Source of the DNA: Diphasiastrum complanatum
Lineage: Eukaryota; Streptophyta; Lycopodiopsida; Lycopodiales; Lycopodiaceae
Length of the DNA stretch: 58,000 bases
NCBI GenBank assembly: GCA_029204225.1
Contig: CM055106.1
Coordinates: forward strand, 41,684,368-41,742,367
Direction of reading: 5' to 3'
Positions 44,604 to 55,399 of the stretch are shown here, in pieces; within the stretch, counting starts at the first letter, position 1, and each line of letters begins with the position of its first letter. The notes under the pieces were generated by a model, which saw only the letters and a list, made by a program, of their open reading frames with translations, had not been told where the DNA came from and did not search any database. The translations under genes and the position numbers were made by a program.

Positions 44604-45427
44604 TGTTGATTTCACACGTGTGGACTGTCCACAACATGTACTTGTGATCTCCTAAGGTGTGTAGATGCACCAAGATCAAGACTAGATTGAGATTCAAGAT
44701 CTATCTTTGATTCTATGGCAAAAACACACTACTACATGCATTCAATCACTTCTAACTCTCACTCACACGTATGGGAAGTGTTCCAAAAGTAATGTAAGTA
44801 AAAACAAGCTGCTCTCCTCGGGTAGAGAGAGAAAATCATCAATAGCTCTCGAGTAGAGAGAGAAAGCTAGAAAATCACTTACACTCAAAATCCAATCAAT
44901 CTCAAAATCAATTAGATCCAAATGAGGAGTACAATGATACTAGTAGATTCATGAGCTACCACTATGCTTAACTATGATTGGACCACACTTTGCCACCTCT
45001 TAATCCTATTGGACCATTGATCCATGCACCTCTAAATTCTATTGGACCATTTTCAAGCAGACCTCAATTCTATTGGACCACTCATGGTTCCACCTCTAAA
45101 TCCTATTGGACCTCTTAAACTTCATCAAACAAAAGCATTACACTTGTCTACACTCTAATTGGCACAAGTTTGGCCTCCTACTCTATTTTGGCTCAATAGT
45201 GGCATTACAAGTGGAAATGGATAATTTGCCATCTATGCCAAATTTGACTCTATCAACATCCTACACCTAAATGCTTGACTATGAAATTCTATGAGACCCC
45301 TATATCAAACATTTTTTATTTACTTTACAATTCTCCACGCGTGGGAACATCCTCCACACATGTGAGATTCACTTACAAACTTCTATCATAAAAAAATACC
45401 AAGCTAGATTTTTGCCAATTTCTCACA
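44604..45427 (-). repeat. 3' LTR of reverse copia (824 bp)
   Basis: TGTTGATTTCACA at the left edge and TTTCTCACA at the right edge. A purine tract (on the minus strand GTGAGGAGGAG) adjoins the right edge, as expected for the 3' LTR of a leftward element. Confidence 0.8.
44977..45112 (-). promoter_or_regulatory. five evenly spaced CCAAT boxes in LTR
   Basis: The word GGTCCAAT (minus strand) starts at 44977, 45008, 45041, 45072 and 45105 as ATTGGACC on the plus strand. Spacings are 31, 33, 31 and 33 bases, about three helical turns, in the upstream part of the LTR. They would bind NF-Y-type factors on one face of the DNA; binding is inferred. Confidence 0.7.
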
Positions 45428-45553
45428 CTCCTCCTCACAAAATAGCTTGGAAAGGTACTAGATCACTTGAGAAGTTTGTAAATCTTTTTGAGTGGATCCT
45501 TTGGTATGCACAAGAAGTGAAGATCAACCAAGGGATCCATCATAGCAGCACCC

Positions 45554-46573
45554 TCACCATATCCATGATAAGATCTCTTTGGTAGAGATCTCTTGCCAAT
45601 GCCTTTGAAGAGTGCTCCACCAATATGCCACTATGATCATGGGCTTCCTCCATGCTTGATGATGATCTTTGCTTTGAAAGTTCCACTTGCATGATGGGTG
45701 CACCATAAATAGAGAAATCTGAGGCTTCCAAGCCTCATAAGGATCATGGAGATCAAGATCATAAGATGTGAAACAATGATGATTATCAAGATTATGCTTT
45801 CTAGCTTGACTAGTCCACATACAATGAACTATATCCATTATGGATCTAATCTTGATATCAAAGACTATCTTGATCTTTTTTAGGCTAGTTACTCTCTCAA
45901 GGATGTAAGTGTCCACTTTGGATGCTTCACTTAATCTCAAGAGGAGTTTACAATTTGCCTCAAAACATGTGAAAACATGATTTTCAAAAAAGTGAGTACC
46001 AAGCTCAATCTTGTTCTTACTAGAACCAAGAGCATACTTTTGACAATACAATATCTTGCTTTCAAAAAGTATTGGAAACACATCTAAGTCAATAATGACA
46101 AGAAACATGTCCATACCATAAGCATCATACAAAACTAGTATAGCTTTTCTTGAACTTTGAGATCCAAAAAATTCAATGAAGCAAGGTAGCATTTCAAGCA
46201 AAGGAAGAGAAGCATATATGAATGTGTTGTAGTAGATACAACATGAAAGATGCCCTTCTTTGCCATGTAAGGTGAGCCATAAAGACTCGGCCATGCATCT
46301 TGAAAATCTTCTTGAAATCATACGATGAAGAAACTCCTCCTCACACATTGGCCCCATCATAACTTGAATACCTTCAAAAAAGATAACTTGTGATGCTTCT
46401 TGAGAAGCCTTGATCTCGGCCACTTCCAAGATTGAATCTTCATGCAATGTGACATCTCTATTCACAATCACTTTTGAAATAGAGAGTGTAAAGACACTAA
46501 AGGCCTCCTTGATGGATGAGTATCCAATCATGATCCACGAGCTCTTGTTTCCAAGGGAATATGTGCAAAGCAA
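45554..46573 (-). CDS. 339-codon frame of unclear identity in copia element
   Basis: The first part (WIMIGYSSIKEAFSVFTLSI, VIVNRDVTLHEDS) is the normal copia segment after integrase. From about residue 50 on I recognise no polymerase or RNase H, although the frame stays open for roughly 290 codons where these should be. A weak echo of the RNase H end (SSKNKIELGTHFFENHV) appears near the middle. It is either a strongly diverged or rearranged Pol, captured foreign sequence, or an open frame by chance. The start is within a frame continuing from 46528-48114 after a shift. Confidence 0.4.
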   Translation of the reverse strand: MLCTYSLGNKSSWIMIGYSSIKEAFSVFTLSISKVIVNRDVTLHEDSILEVAEIKASQEASQVIFFEGIQVMMGPMCEEEFLHRMISRRFSRCMAESLWLTLHGKEGHLSCCIYYNTFIYASLPLLEMLPCFIEFFGSQSSRKAILVLYDAYGMDMFLVIIDLDVFPILFESKILYCQKYALGSSKNKIELGTHFFENHVFTCFEANCKLLLRLSEASKVDTYILERVTSLKKIKIVFDIKIRSIMDIVHCMWTSQARKHNLDNHHCFTSYDLDLHDPYEAWKPQISLFMVHPSCKWNFQSKDHHQAWRKPMIIVAYWWSTLQRHWQEISTKEILSWIW

Positions 46574-48114
46574 GCACTACCAAATTCACTAAGGTGATCA
46601 ACCTTAGGCTTCATCTTGAATAAAACTTCATATGGTGCTATTCCTTCAAGGGCTCCAATACTCCTCAAAGCTTTGATCTTCAATGAGAATTTCTTCTCAA
46701 CATATGCTTTGAATAATAAGGAATAATCATACACCATAATACTTGAAGAGAGAAGATATGTGCATCTTGTGTGATCATCCTCCTTTGAAATACTGGACAT
46801 ATAAAAAACATCAAGAGAGTTTGCACTCTCACTTGGATCCAATTTGTAGATGCGTTCAAATCTTGATCCATATGCAAGGATCTCACCATCCTTCTTGATC
46901 ACACAACTGTCAATATTGAAATTGACATCAAAGCTACTATCAAGAAGTTGGCCAACACTTAAGATGTTCTTTGTAAGCTTTGGGACAAAAAGAACATTGT
47001 TGAGAAAGAGATCTTTGGAAGATGCAAGCTTCAAGGGAATAATCCCTACTCCTTCAATATTGCACTCATGCTTACTTGCAATGTATATGGTCTTCTTGAC
47101 TTCATCATAAGGCATAATAGATGAAAAAGAGTGCTTGGAGCCACACATATGTGAAGATGCTCCAGTATCAATATACCATGAGTCATCCTTGTTGAAGGTG
47201 GAAGAGGAGAAGCTTGATGCCATAAGAGAGCCTTCTCCATCACTTGCAATATAGTCTTCTTTCTCATTGGTGATGTTGGCTTGATTGAGTTGATTCTTCT
47301 TCTTGAAGCAATTGGTGGCATAATGGCCTTTCTTGCCACAATAAAAGCACTTGATCTTCTTCTTCTTGAGATTTGAATTAGAAGCATGAGAGGTATCCTC
47401 CTCCTCCTCTCCATCTTGGTTTTTAGCTTTGTCATTAGAGAAGTGATGATGTCGCTTCTTACTCCTCTGTTTGTGCTTGGCAAATAGAACTTTGCCATCA
47501 TCATGATTGAGTGATAGCTTGTCCATCCTCAAGAGTTTGTACTCTTGTCTTGATTCTTCATAAATAAGCATACTTTGAAGGGCCTCCAAACTTGGTAGCT
47601 CCTCCTTAATGGCATAGGATTGGACAAGGTTGTCATATTCATCTCTCAAGCCATTGAGAATGACTTGGACTAGCTCACTTTGATTGATTGAGTCACCAAT
47701 ACATGCAAGCTCCCTATGAATATCCTTGACTCTCAAAACATAATTACATGCACTCTCATCACTCTTTTGACTACTTTGGAAGATTTGATTTCTAAGAGTG
47801 AGGAGCCTAGAGGTGTTCTTAGCCTCATAGATGGACTTGAGACAATCCCAAGCTTCCTTGGATGTAGAACAATCACCAATCTCCCTCAATATCTCATTAG
47901 AGACATTCATCTTAATGTAGTGGAGAGCCATCCTAGCTCTCTTCTTGTATTTTTGTACTTCTTGAAGGACTTGAGGCTCCTCCTCAATCCCAAATACAAT
48001 GTCCATCACATCTTGGAGTATCAAGATGGACTCCATCCTCAGCTTCCATATTGAATAATTGGAAGTAGACAATCTCTCACTTGGTTGCAACAAGTATGAA
48101 CTCATTGAATTCAT
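46528..48114 (-). CDS. copia Gag-protease with deleted integrase
   Basis: 528 codons, open throughout. Gag (YSIWKLRMESILILQDVM, ALHYIKMNVS, EAKNTSRLLTLRNQIF, ELVQVILNGL), a CCHC knuckle (CFYCGKKGHYATNC), protease with WYIDTGASSHMCGS, then the pre-integrase part (NILSVGQLLDSSF, FERIYKLD). It continues only with a scrap of integrase (FKAYVEKKFSLKIKALRS) joined in frame to a later segment (IAPYEVLFKMKPKVDHL, FGSACFAHIPL). The integrase catalytic core has been removed by an in-frame deletion, so the product could make Gag and protease only. Confidence 0.85.
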   Translation of the reverse strand: MNSMSSYLLQPSERLSTSNYSIWKLRMESILILQDVMDIVFGIEEEPQVLQEVQKYKKRARMALHYIKMNVSNEILREIGDCSTSKEAWDCLKSIYEAKNTSRLLTLRNQIFQSSQKSDESACNYVLRVKDIHRELACIGDSINQSELVQVILNGLRDEYDNLVQSYAIKEELPSLEALQSMLIYEESRQEYKLLRMDKLSLNHDDGKVLFAKHKQRSKKRHHHFSNDKAKNQDGEEEEDTSHASNSNLKKKKIKCFYCGKKGHYATNCFKKKNQLNQANITNEKEDYIASDGEGSLMASSFSSSTFNKDDSWYIDTGASSHMCGSKHSFSSIMPYDEVKKTIYIASKHECNIEGVGIIPLKLASSKDLFLNNVLFVPKLTKNILSVGQLLDSSFDVNFNIDSCVIKKDGEILAYGSRFERIYKLDPSESANSLDVFYMSSISKEDDHTRCTYLLSSSIMVYDYSLLFKAYVEKKFSLKIKALRSIGALEGIAPYEVLFKMKPKVDHLSEFGSACFAHIPLETRARGS

Positions 48115-48858
48115 GTAAAGTGGAGATAAATAAAAGTGATGAACAAAAAATGTTGCTTCTCTCTCACTATAGGACCCAATAATGGTGTGCTACCATCTCC
48201 TATGCAAGATCTTGCAACAAACTGTGAGATGATTCTCACTAGCTATCTCAATTTCTCCAAAACTAGATCTACTTCACATCAAATGATGAAGTATGGGAAA
48301 AGTTAGGATCAAAAACTCTTAGCACGTGTGAAATACACTAAGAAACCAAATTCGACTCAAATACAATGATATTGCATGAAACAAAATGATTAAGATCTCA
48401 AAACAGTGCCTAGATCACATATAGATGAGATTGGTAAGCATTCAACTGTGATTTTGGATCAAACAAGCAATCTCTTGACCAAACCAAATGTGTCCACCCA
48501 AGTCTAGGTGCCCTACCTAACCCTCTTCAAAAGCTTATAACTTTTGATTGGCACAACCAAATGGAATGAAACTGATTCCATTAGAAACTAGACAAAAATA
48601 GCTTCAAAACAAGCTATCTAGCAAGATTTTTGGATCAACCATGAAAGAGAACTCCCAAACTGAAATTGGATGTTCCTCACACATGTCTGAGCACCTGATT
48701 CCGTACAATACCAGGTCAGATCCAATCAATGCCCTATTGATCTCTTTTGATCCAAAATTGGACAAGATAGCTAGGAAAATGGATCTTGACAATTTCTAGC
48801 TCAAGATTGATGAATAGTTTTCACTCAACTGGATCAAAATGCATGGTAAACTTAGGTA
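48115..48858 (-). other. leader of the reverse copia element
   Basis: About 745 bases between the primer site and Gag without a convincing frame. Confidence 0.6.
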
Positions 48859-48871
48859 GGCTCTGATACCA
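48859..48871 (-). other. primer-binding site (initiator Met-tRNA)
   Basis: GGCTCTGATACCA on the plus strand, abutting the right LTR. Confidence 0.88.
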
Positions 48872-49099
48872 TGTTGATTTCACACATGTGGACTGTCCAC
48901 AACATGTACTTGTGATCTCCTAAGGTGTGTAGATGCACCAAGATCAAGACTAGATTGAGATTCAAGATCTATCTTTGATTCTATGGCAAAAACACACTAC
49001 TACATGCATTCAATCACTTCCAACTCTCACTCACACGTATGGGAAGTGTTCCAAAAGTACTGTAAGTAAAAACAAGCTGCTCTCCTCGAGTAGAGAGAT
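48872..49099 (-). repeat. 5' LTR, truncated
   Basis: Matches the first 220 or so bases of the left LTR and stops at a CTCGAGTAGAGAGA block; the rest (its U3) is gone. Confidence 0.8.
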
Positions 49100-49245
49100 A
49101 TTGCATATTTTTCAAATAAGCTGCTCTTTGATCTCGTTTTCTTTGATAACTCTCACTTATTTATTGGTATAAAATGTTTCATGAATCTCATTTAAAACAT
49201 CTAATAATCAATCTTCATTTATTTTCAAGAAACAAAAAGAAGCAA
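49100..49245. repeat. 146-bp direct repeat, copy 1
   Basis: Starts ATTGCATATTTTTCAAATAA exactly where the LTR stops. It is repeated at 49899-50043 with about 95 percent identity by eye. Confidence 0.85.
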
Positions 49246-49898
49246 TTGAATGTAGATGAGATGAATCTAGCTCGTGTTGCAATCTCTGACTCATGTGCCC
49301 ACTTTCTTCTATGCTTTTGGTGAGTTCGGCATTTGTGCTTCTACCTATAGATGACTTCAGCGATGCCTAGCAGAATCACACTGCCCATGAACCAGAGATA
49401 AGCCTGCTTGTCCTATTAGAGAACATTCATCGAGTGCCAAATGATGACAAAATGTATACATCTCAATTGGATTTAGTTTATTCTACCACCTTGCAGCCCA
49501 GAAAAGATTCTACAACAATACATTCTCATGTAGATTATATAGCATAGATTGATACATCATTACATTTTATAAAATTTACAGTCTCCAATAGAAAAGTAAG
49601 GAAGTTTAGTAATCACATTCTATTTCAAAAAGTCTATCTGGAATCATGATTCAGTTTGTTGTTGTAATGATGTCCAAATTTTGAGATTTAAATATTGTGA
49701 AAAAATATTATTTTCGAGAGAGCTGCCTAAGTCTACTCATTTCCTACATGAATTTATGTCATTGAGGAATGCATAGATCTCACAAGTCCCTAATATTGCA
49801 AGCACTTTGTTTAGGGTGTTGAAAGGCAAGTATGCAAGTTTTTTAGCACACCGATTTCTCCTCTGACGCATGACGTATAGTTTTTCTATTGTCATGAA

Positions 49899-50043
49899 AT
49901 TGCATATTTTTCAAATAAGCTGTCCTTTGATCTCGTTTTCTTTATAACTCTCACTTATCTATTGGTATAAAATGTTTCATGAATCTCATTTAAAACATCT
50001 GATAATCAATCTTCATTTATTTTCAAGAAACAGAAAGAAGCAA
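49899..50043. repeat. 146-bp direct repeat, copy 2
   Basis: Same orientation as copy 1, 654 bases after its end. Confidence 0.85.
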
Positions 50044-51399
50044 GCTTTTACATTACCCACAAATTACTCTGCTCGTCTTTACCAAAGCTGAATTCTGACA
50101 ACTTCAAAAATATTTTTCCTTTTGTATAAATCATCCACCCGCATCTGCCATGGTCCAGTAGCTAGGTCAACATATAACTACAGCTTTTGTGTGATGTAGA
50201 TTATAGCCTTAGACTATGTGGTTGTGCATTGCAACTATTTAGAAACTCTTTAGAGCCATTTTATTTGTGCTTCGATGCTACGTAGTTACAGGCCTATATC
50301 ATGCACAGAAACATTAATATGGACCATGGACCTGCTCTGAAAGTTTTTATTGGTGAAAGTTTAATATACTTACTTTGGGACCTTGGGTCTTTCATGAAGC
50401 ACTTGGCAATTATCATAGGCATTTTTCAGTCAAACAGTCATATACGATCTACATACCTTTGGCTCATTCTCTAACATCTCATAGCATAAATAGGCCTGAT
50501 TTTTCTTGGCCACTGATTTGAAGACTAGTTGCTTAGTTCATAATGTTGATTGTCATTCAGTTTGGAATATTTCAATATTTTCAGTTACATTCAACTTAGA
50601 TGTTTTAGTATGGTCAGTTAGCTGCTCTTTGAAATTTACATTCTATTATTGTTAATCTTCCATCACTGATCTATAGTTTTCTATCTCTTCTTGTATATGG
50701 GTTGCTTAGCTTGAAACTTGAACATGATTAGATAAAGCGTACACATACTATTGGAGGCATATGCATGAAACTCAATCTTCTAGTCTTGAGTTCAATCAAA
50801 ATTTTCATCAAATCAGGTGTCATCTTAAAACTTTTAACATGAATAAGCATGAATATTTAACTTGACAAATGAATATATCCCTAAGTGTAGGTAGGTGCAT
50901 AGTGAATCGTATGACTGAAATATAATCTCTACAATTCAAACAATTATTCCATCAAAATAGGATTATTGTCTATATATTACTCTTAGTGGCTATGTAACGA
51001 CTGTCTGGATATAATTGCTAGTGGCTGCGTAATTGTCATGTACTTCATACAAGTAAATGATTTCTTTTCAATGATCTTTATCATTCATCCATCTCTTACC
51101 AGCAAGTTGAACTTCATTGTCTCATTAGCAAATACTATGAAATATGGTCAAAGCTCATATATTGCATTTTGATTTGTTTTGTTTTTACTTGAGCTAGGCA
51201 ATTCTACTTATTAAAATTTTTGTGACATATAATTCATAAATAAGTTTTCATCAATAACACCTTATCTTTATCCAATTCTAATTTTGCGATTGTGATTTCT
51301 TTTGTAGAACATATAGACAATGTCTTTCATATTTGATGAAGAAATCATCAAATTTTCAGAGATGCGTCCTGAAGATTACTTTATTGATGGTTTGTGATT

Positions 51400-51660
51400 G
51401 TTGGAATTGCGAATATTGAGAAACTGAGAAAATGAGATTGAGAAACTGAAAAACTAAGATTCTGAGAAATTGAGATTCTAGAAAACTGAGATTGAGAAAC
51501 TGAAAATCTGAGATTATGAGAAACTGAGATTCTGAGATTTTCATCGTGAATGTTGTGAATAGTGATCGTAAATATTGTTAATATTGATCATGAACATTGT
51601 GAATACAAATCATGAATACTGATGTAAAATTGTGAATATTGAGAAACGTATATTGTGAGA
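51400..51660. repeat. degenerate short tandem repeats
   Basis: First GAGAAACTGAGATTCT-type units of 15-20 bases (51415-51545), then GTGAATATTGATCATGAA-type units (51545-51660). Confidence 0.75.
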
Positions 51661-52571
51661 TACGTGAATATAAATTAGTCCTACTAGATCAAAGCAAATA
51701 CCGAATTAGACAAGGTTATTATTATAGTCAATTCAATTGTTAAGTTTACAAAGATTCAATTAAAAAGAACCAAGATTCAATTGTTAAGTTTCTCTTATTT
51801 TCTTCTTAGCTTGAAAAGCATATTATTTTATCTTTTAAATGACCAGCAATATTCGCACAAATGGTTATGGACCAAGAGACTATATAGAGCTAGAGATTTT
51901 TTCTATTTATCAAATCAACCAGGACATTTTCAATGTCTTTTCATTTTTTTTGAATCATCGTGTTACCGCAAGCAAGCTTCGACCAAATGCTGTGCAATAT
52001 TTTTTGCTAAGTTTAAGAGAAAATGATTGTAATGCTTCGATTTGGAAAGAACACTGCAAAAACGATCCAATTTATTAAAATCCAATATGAGCAAATCACA
52101 TCAGTAGTATATCATTGTGACAGTGATTCAACAACAACAATTCAAGGAATTGTGACTGATAAAAATGCAGCAAAATAATCTCATTTGATCCTAGAAATGA
52201 TGGAGAAAGCACCTACTTAAGATCCAAACAGGATCTAGAAGCTAGATTAATAATCAATGCATTGATTCCTAGCTTATCTTGGCTTGAACTCCATGAATTA
52301 GCTCCAAAACTCATTAATACAAATTAAGAATGTTAAAATTTGATTATTTAAAATAAAGATTGCGCTTGTTAATCTTGGTTATTTGTGCTAAAATTTCATA
52401 AATTGGAAATTACAAATCTTATCGATTTTTTCTAACATGAAAATGTCTAAAAAAGCTTACGACAAACTAATATCCAAAATTTGAAAGCACAGAATAATTG
52501 CACAAAATAATTTTTAACACCTATATCTAAAATGCCTTATCCAAATCCTAAAATTTTAGAATTCATGCAAG

Positions 52572-52689
52572 TTATGACATGGCAAGGCCTTCGTGGTACA
52601 ATACCACATCGTTCTTGTTTATTCATGCTATTATGACATGGCAAGGCCTTCGTGGTACAATACCACATCGTTCTTGTTTCGTAATAATG
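52572..52689. repeat. 59-bp tandem duplication
   Basis: Two nearly identical adjacent copies with TTATGACATGGCAAGGCC and TACAATACCACATCGTTC. Confidence 0.88.
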
Positions 52690-52759
52690 TGATGTCTTGT
52701 TTGTGGGCTGGTAGCTATTGGGAAGCACAAAGAGGAGTTAAGGTTTTTGAGTGGCAAAT

Positions 52760-52978
52760 ATGGCACCAAGAACTCCAAAAGCAGTTGTGAAAGTGGATCC
52801 TCAGAAAAGGCCTTAGGAGCAAGAGAAGCCTTTGCACAACAGATGGCACCCAGACATTCCCCCTGTCGCAGAGGTGCAGGAAGGAGAATTATTTGGAGTG
52901 GAGACTGTGGATCGGACTGGTGGGCAGATTCATGACAATGACTCTGCTGAAGATGTCAATAATATTGACCTCTCAACG
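52760..52978 (+). pseudogene. formamidase/acetamidase family first exon, with stop
   Basis: From ATG at 52760 the 73 codons resemble the N-terminus of plant formamidase: MAPRTPKAVVKVDPQKRP, then LHNRWHPDIPPVAEVQEGE, VETVDRTGGQIHDNDSA and NIDLST. A TAG at 52814-52816 stands where I expect tryptophan (PWEQ). The frame ends at a possible donor (ACG|GTGATC) in phase 0. No later exons are recognised up to the window end, so this looks like an orphan, broken exon. The family hydrolyses formamide or short amides. Confidence 0.75.
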
Positions 52979-54225
52979 GTGATCATCTGGGTGGGAAAGG
53001 CAACCGCGATGGCAGTTAACACAGCCAGGCTGTGGGCAGTGCTGTGGCCATGTGGGCAACCCCACGTTTTCCAGCTGCGCAGCCTGGCTGAGCATGTGGC
53101 CAGCGTCAGAGAGAAATGCCCTCGTACTACTGCAAAGAACCCATTTCTCGTTTATTTGGGAAATCAGCAGGTTTTTCCTATCTGTTAGAAATGTAGAAGC
53201 TTGTAATTACAATCCATTTCTTGTGACGGATGACGAAAGGTGGAGGCCATGAGAGTCATGCTGGGGATGATCGACAAGTAGATACAAAGTGATTTGCGTA
53301 TAGCAAATATACGCAAATCACTTCATATGCAGAGCAAATAAGCAAGGTTGATGAGAAGGTGGAATGCTTGCAAGAGAATTTTATGCATGTTGCAGAAGGC
53401 AGCAAAGGTAAGAAATGAAAATCTTCATAAAATCTCCACGTATCAAACAGTAAAGGTGGAGGATCTAAGTCGAAAGCTAGCCATAATATCCATGGAAATA
53501 GATTCACAGCAAAAGAACTGCCCTACCACAGAATCTAAATTTTGGCTTGAAAGTAGACAAAAGATAGAGGAAGAATGAGATTAGCGAGCTAATTTTCTAT
53601 TTAAGGAAGAAATAATGCTAAAGAGTGACTTAAACGAGATTGCATTATTTTCCTTGGAAAAGGTGGAATCCCTGTACTATGTAGATCCAAGTTATGTGGG
53701 ACACGATACACCGGCTAAGATCCAGGAAAAAAGCAAAGGCTTGGGGCCAATTATTCTTCATTCTAATGCAAATTGTGACTTGCAAAAGTTATCAGGAAAA
53801 GCTTCTTGGAATACAAGAAACTAACAAAGTTTTGGAGGTGCCTTAGCAGCAAAGCAGAAAGAAAATTTGCTACTCAATTATGATGTATTACCTCAGAACA
53901 TGAGACTGAGAATCTGAAGCATAGTCAAAGTATGAGCAGATTGAGAGGCTGCAAGGTTTGAGTGAGCATATAAGTCTAGAAAGATCTACTCATACCTTGT
54001 GGAAGGGATGATGGAGTTGCTTCAACTCATTCGAAGTGAGGAACACCTGCTTTCAATCTCTTGTTCCATGCAGCAAACTCCAGCAGAAGTATGAGAGGGA
54101 ATTTTCAAATCTGTCTTCTTCACCAGATACACACAGCTCCAGTGAAGAGAGGGCGGTGGGCGCAGCAGAAGGAAGAAGAGCGGTGCAGCAGCCGTGACAG
54201 AGAAGCGCAACAGCAGAAAGCTGAC
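52979..54225. other. unrecognised sequence with short frames
   Basis: Plus-strand frames at 53348-53578 and 53615-53824 are helical and charged but match nothing I know. 52990-53120 has CCAGGCTG/GGGCAGTG-type words and is GC-richer. An inverted repeat (GATTTGCGTATA / TATACGCAAATC) at 53291-53320 forms a strong hairpin. Confidence 0.4.
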
Positions 54226-55380
54226 AAATAAGCTATTAAATTGTTCGATCAGATGCTGATAGAAGGTATCCAGCCGGATGAAAGAACCCTCACCATCGTT
54301 CTCAATGCTTGCTCTAACCCTTCAGTCCTTGCCAAAGGGAAACAGATTCATGCCCTAATTGCTGATTTCCGACTGGAGTCGCATGTTATTTTGGGAACTG
54401 CTCTTGTGAAAATGTATTCAATATGTGGTAGTGTGCATGCGGCAAAATGTATTCGACAGGCTCCCTGTTCGGGATTTAATCTGGTGGATAGCATGATTGC
54501 AGCGTATGTTTGGAAGATGGAAAAGCAATCCATGGCCAGATTGTTGAACTGAACACAGTAACCTTTGTTAACCTACTTAACGCAATATTTAGCAACTTAC
54601 CTTTCTTGGACTTGGGTAAAATCCTTCATACTTATGTTATTGAAAGTGGATTGCAGGTGGATGTTGTTTAGGAAATGCCCTTGCCAACATGTCTGTAAAA
54701 TGCGGAAATCTGGAGGATGCATGGAAAGTTTTCGAGACAATGCCAGTGCAAGATGTTATGCAATGGAATACGATGGTGGGAGCTTATGCACAATGTGGTT
54801 GCAGAAAAACGGCTTTAAAACTTTTTAAGTTGATGCAATGAGAGGGTGTTCAACCGAATAAGATAACAATTCTAACATCCTACATGCAGTGGACAGCCCA
54901 GCAGCCCTAGCAGATGGGAAGTTTATTCATGCTTGTATAAAAGAGGCTGGATATGAGATGGATGTTTCTGTTGGAAATGCTCTACTTAATATGTACAGCT
55001 GTTGTAGAAGATTGGAGGGGGGACATTTTCAACCGAATGCAAGAGAAAGATTTAGTTACTCTGAATGCTATGATTGGAGCCTTTGTTCAGCAGGGATTGG
55101 GAGCAGAAGGCCCTCAACTCTCCAAACAAATGCAATTCAAAAATTTGAAGCCTGATGAAATCACAATAGTGAACGTGCTACATGCCTGTTTCAGCCTAGC
55201 AGAAGGCAAGTTGGTTCATGCTTACATAGTTAATGTGGCTTTGAAGGCAATGTTATTGTAGGAAATGCTCTCTGAACATGTATGGAAAGTGTGGAAGCTT
55301 AAGAGATGCATGTGAGCAATTTGAGAAGATGATTCACCGTGATATAGTAACATGGAATGCCATCATCGAAGTGTCAGCAC
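54226..55380 (+). pseudogene. pentatricopeptide-repeat (PPR) pseudogene
   Basis: PLS-type PPR repeats appear in changing frames: GIQPDERTLTIVLNACS, KGKQIHALI, LGTALVKMYSICGS; then GKILHTYVIESGL, CGNLEDAWKVFETMPVQD, WNTMVGAYAQCG; KPDEITIVNVLHACFS, EGKLVHAYIV; finally DIVTWNAII. At least three frameshifts and several stops occur, and neither the organelle signal nor a C-terminal E/DYW domain is found. PPR proteins bind organelle RNA. It starts just after a TAA at 54228. Confidence 0.85.
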
Positions 55381-55399
55381 ACACTCTCTAGGTCCTGTG

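Larger units (their letters stand above)
44604..49099 (-). mobile_element. Ty1/copia element, reverse strand, internally deleted
   Basis: Bounded on the left by a full LTR (44604-45427) and on the right by 228 bases of LTR (48872-49099). A primer-site complement GGCTCTGATACCA (48859-48871) sits inside the right one. Gag-Pol runs leftward from 48114. The two LTR pieces differ at about four of some 220 compared positions, so insertion was fairly recent. The integrase core and recognisable polymerase are missing. It appears to have inserted in RNase H of the plus-strand copia. Confidence 0.88.
49246..52571. other. AT-rich DNA without a recognised gene
   Basis: Apart from the direct repeat and the short-unit repeats at 51400-51660, no coding signal is seen. 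Confidence 0.5.

Noticed and set aside
50044-52078. Short frames at 51781-52078 as a small gene
   Set aside because: No recognised domain, strongly AT-rich, no promoter or splice evidence.
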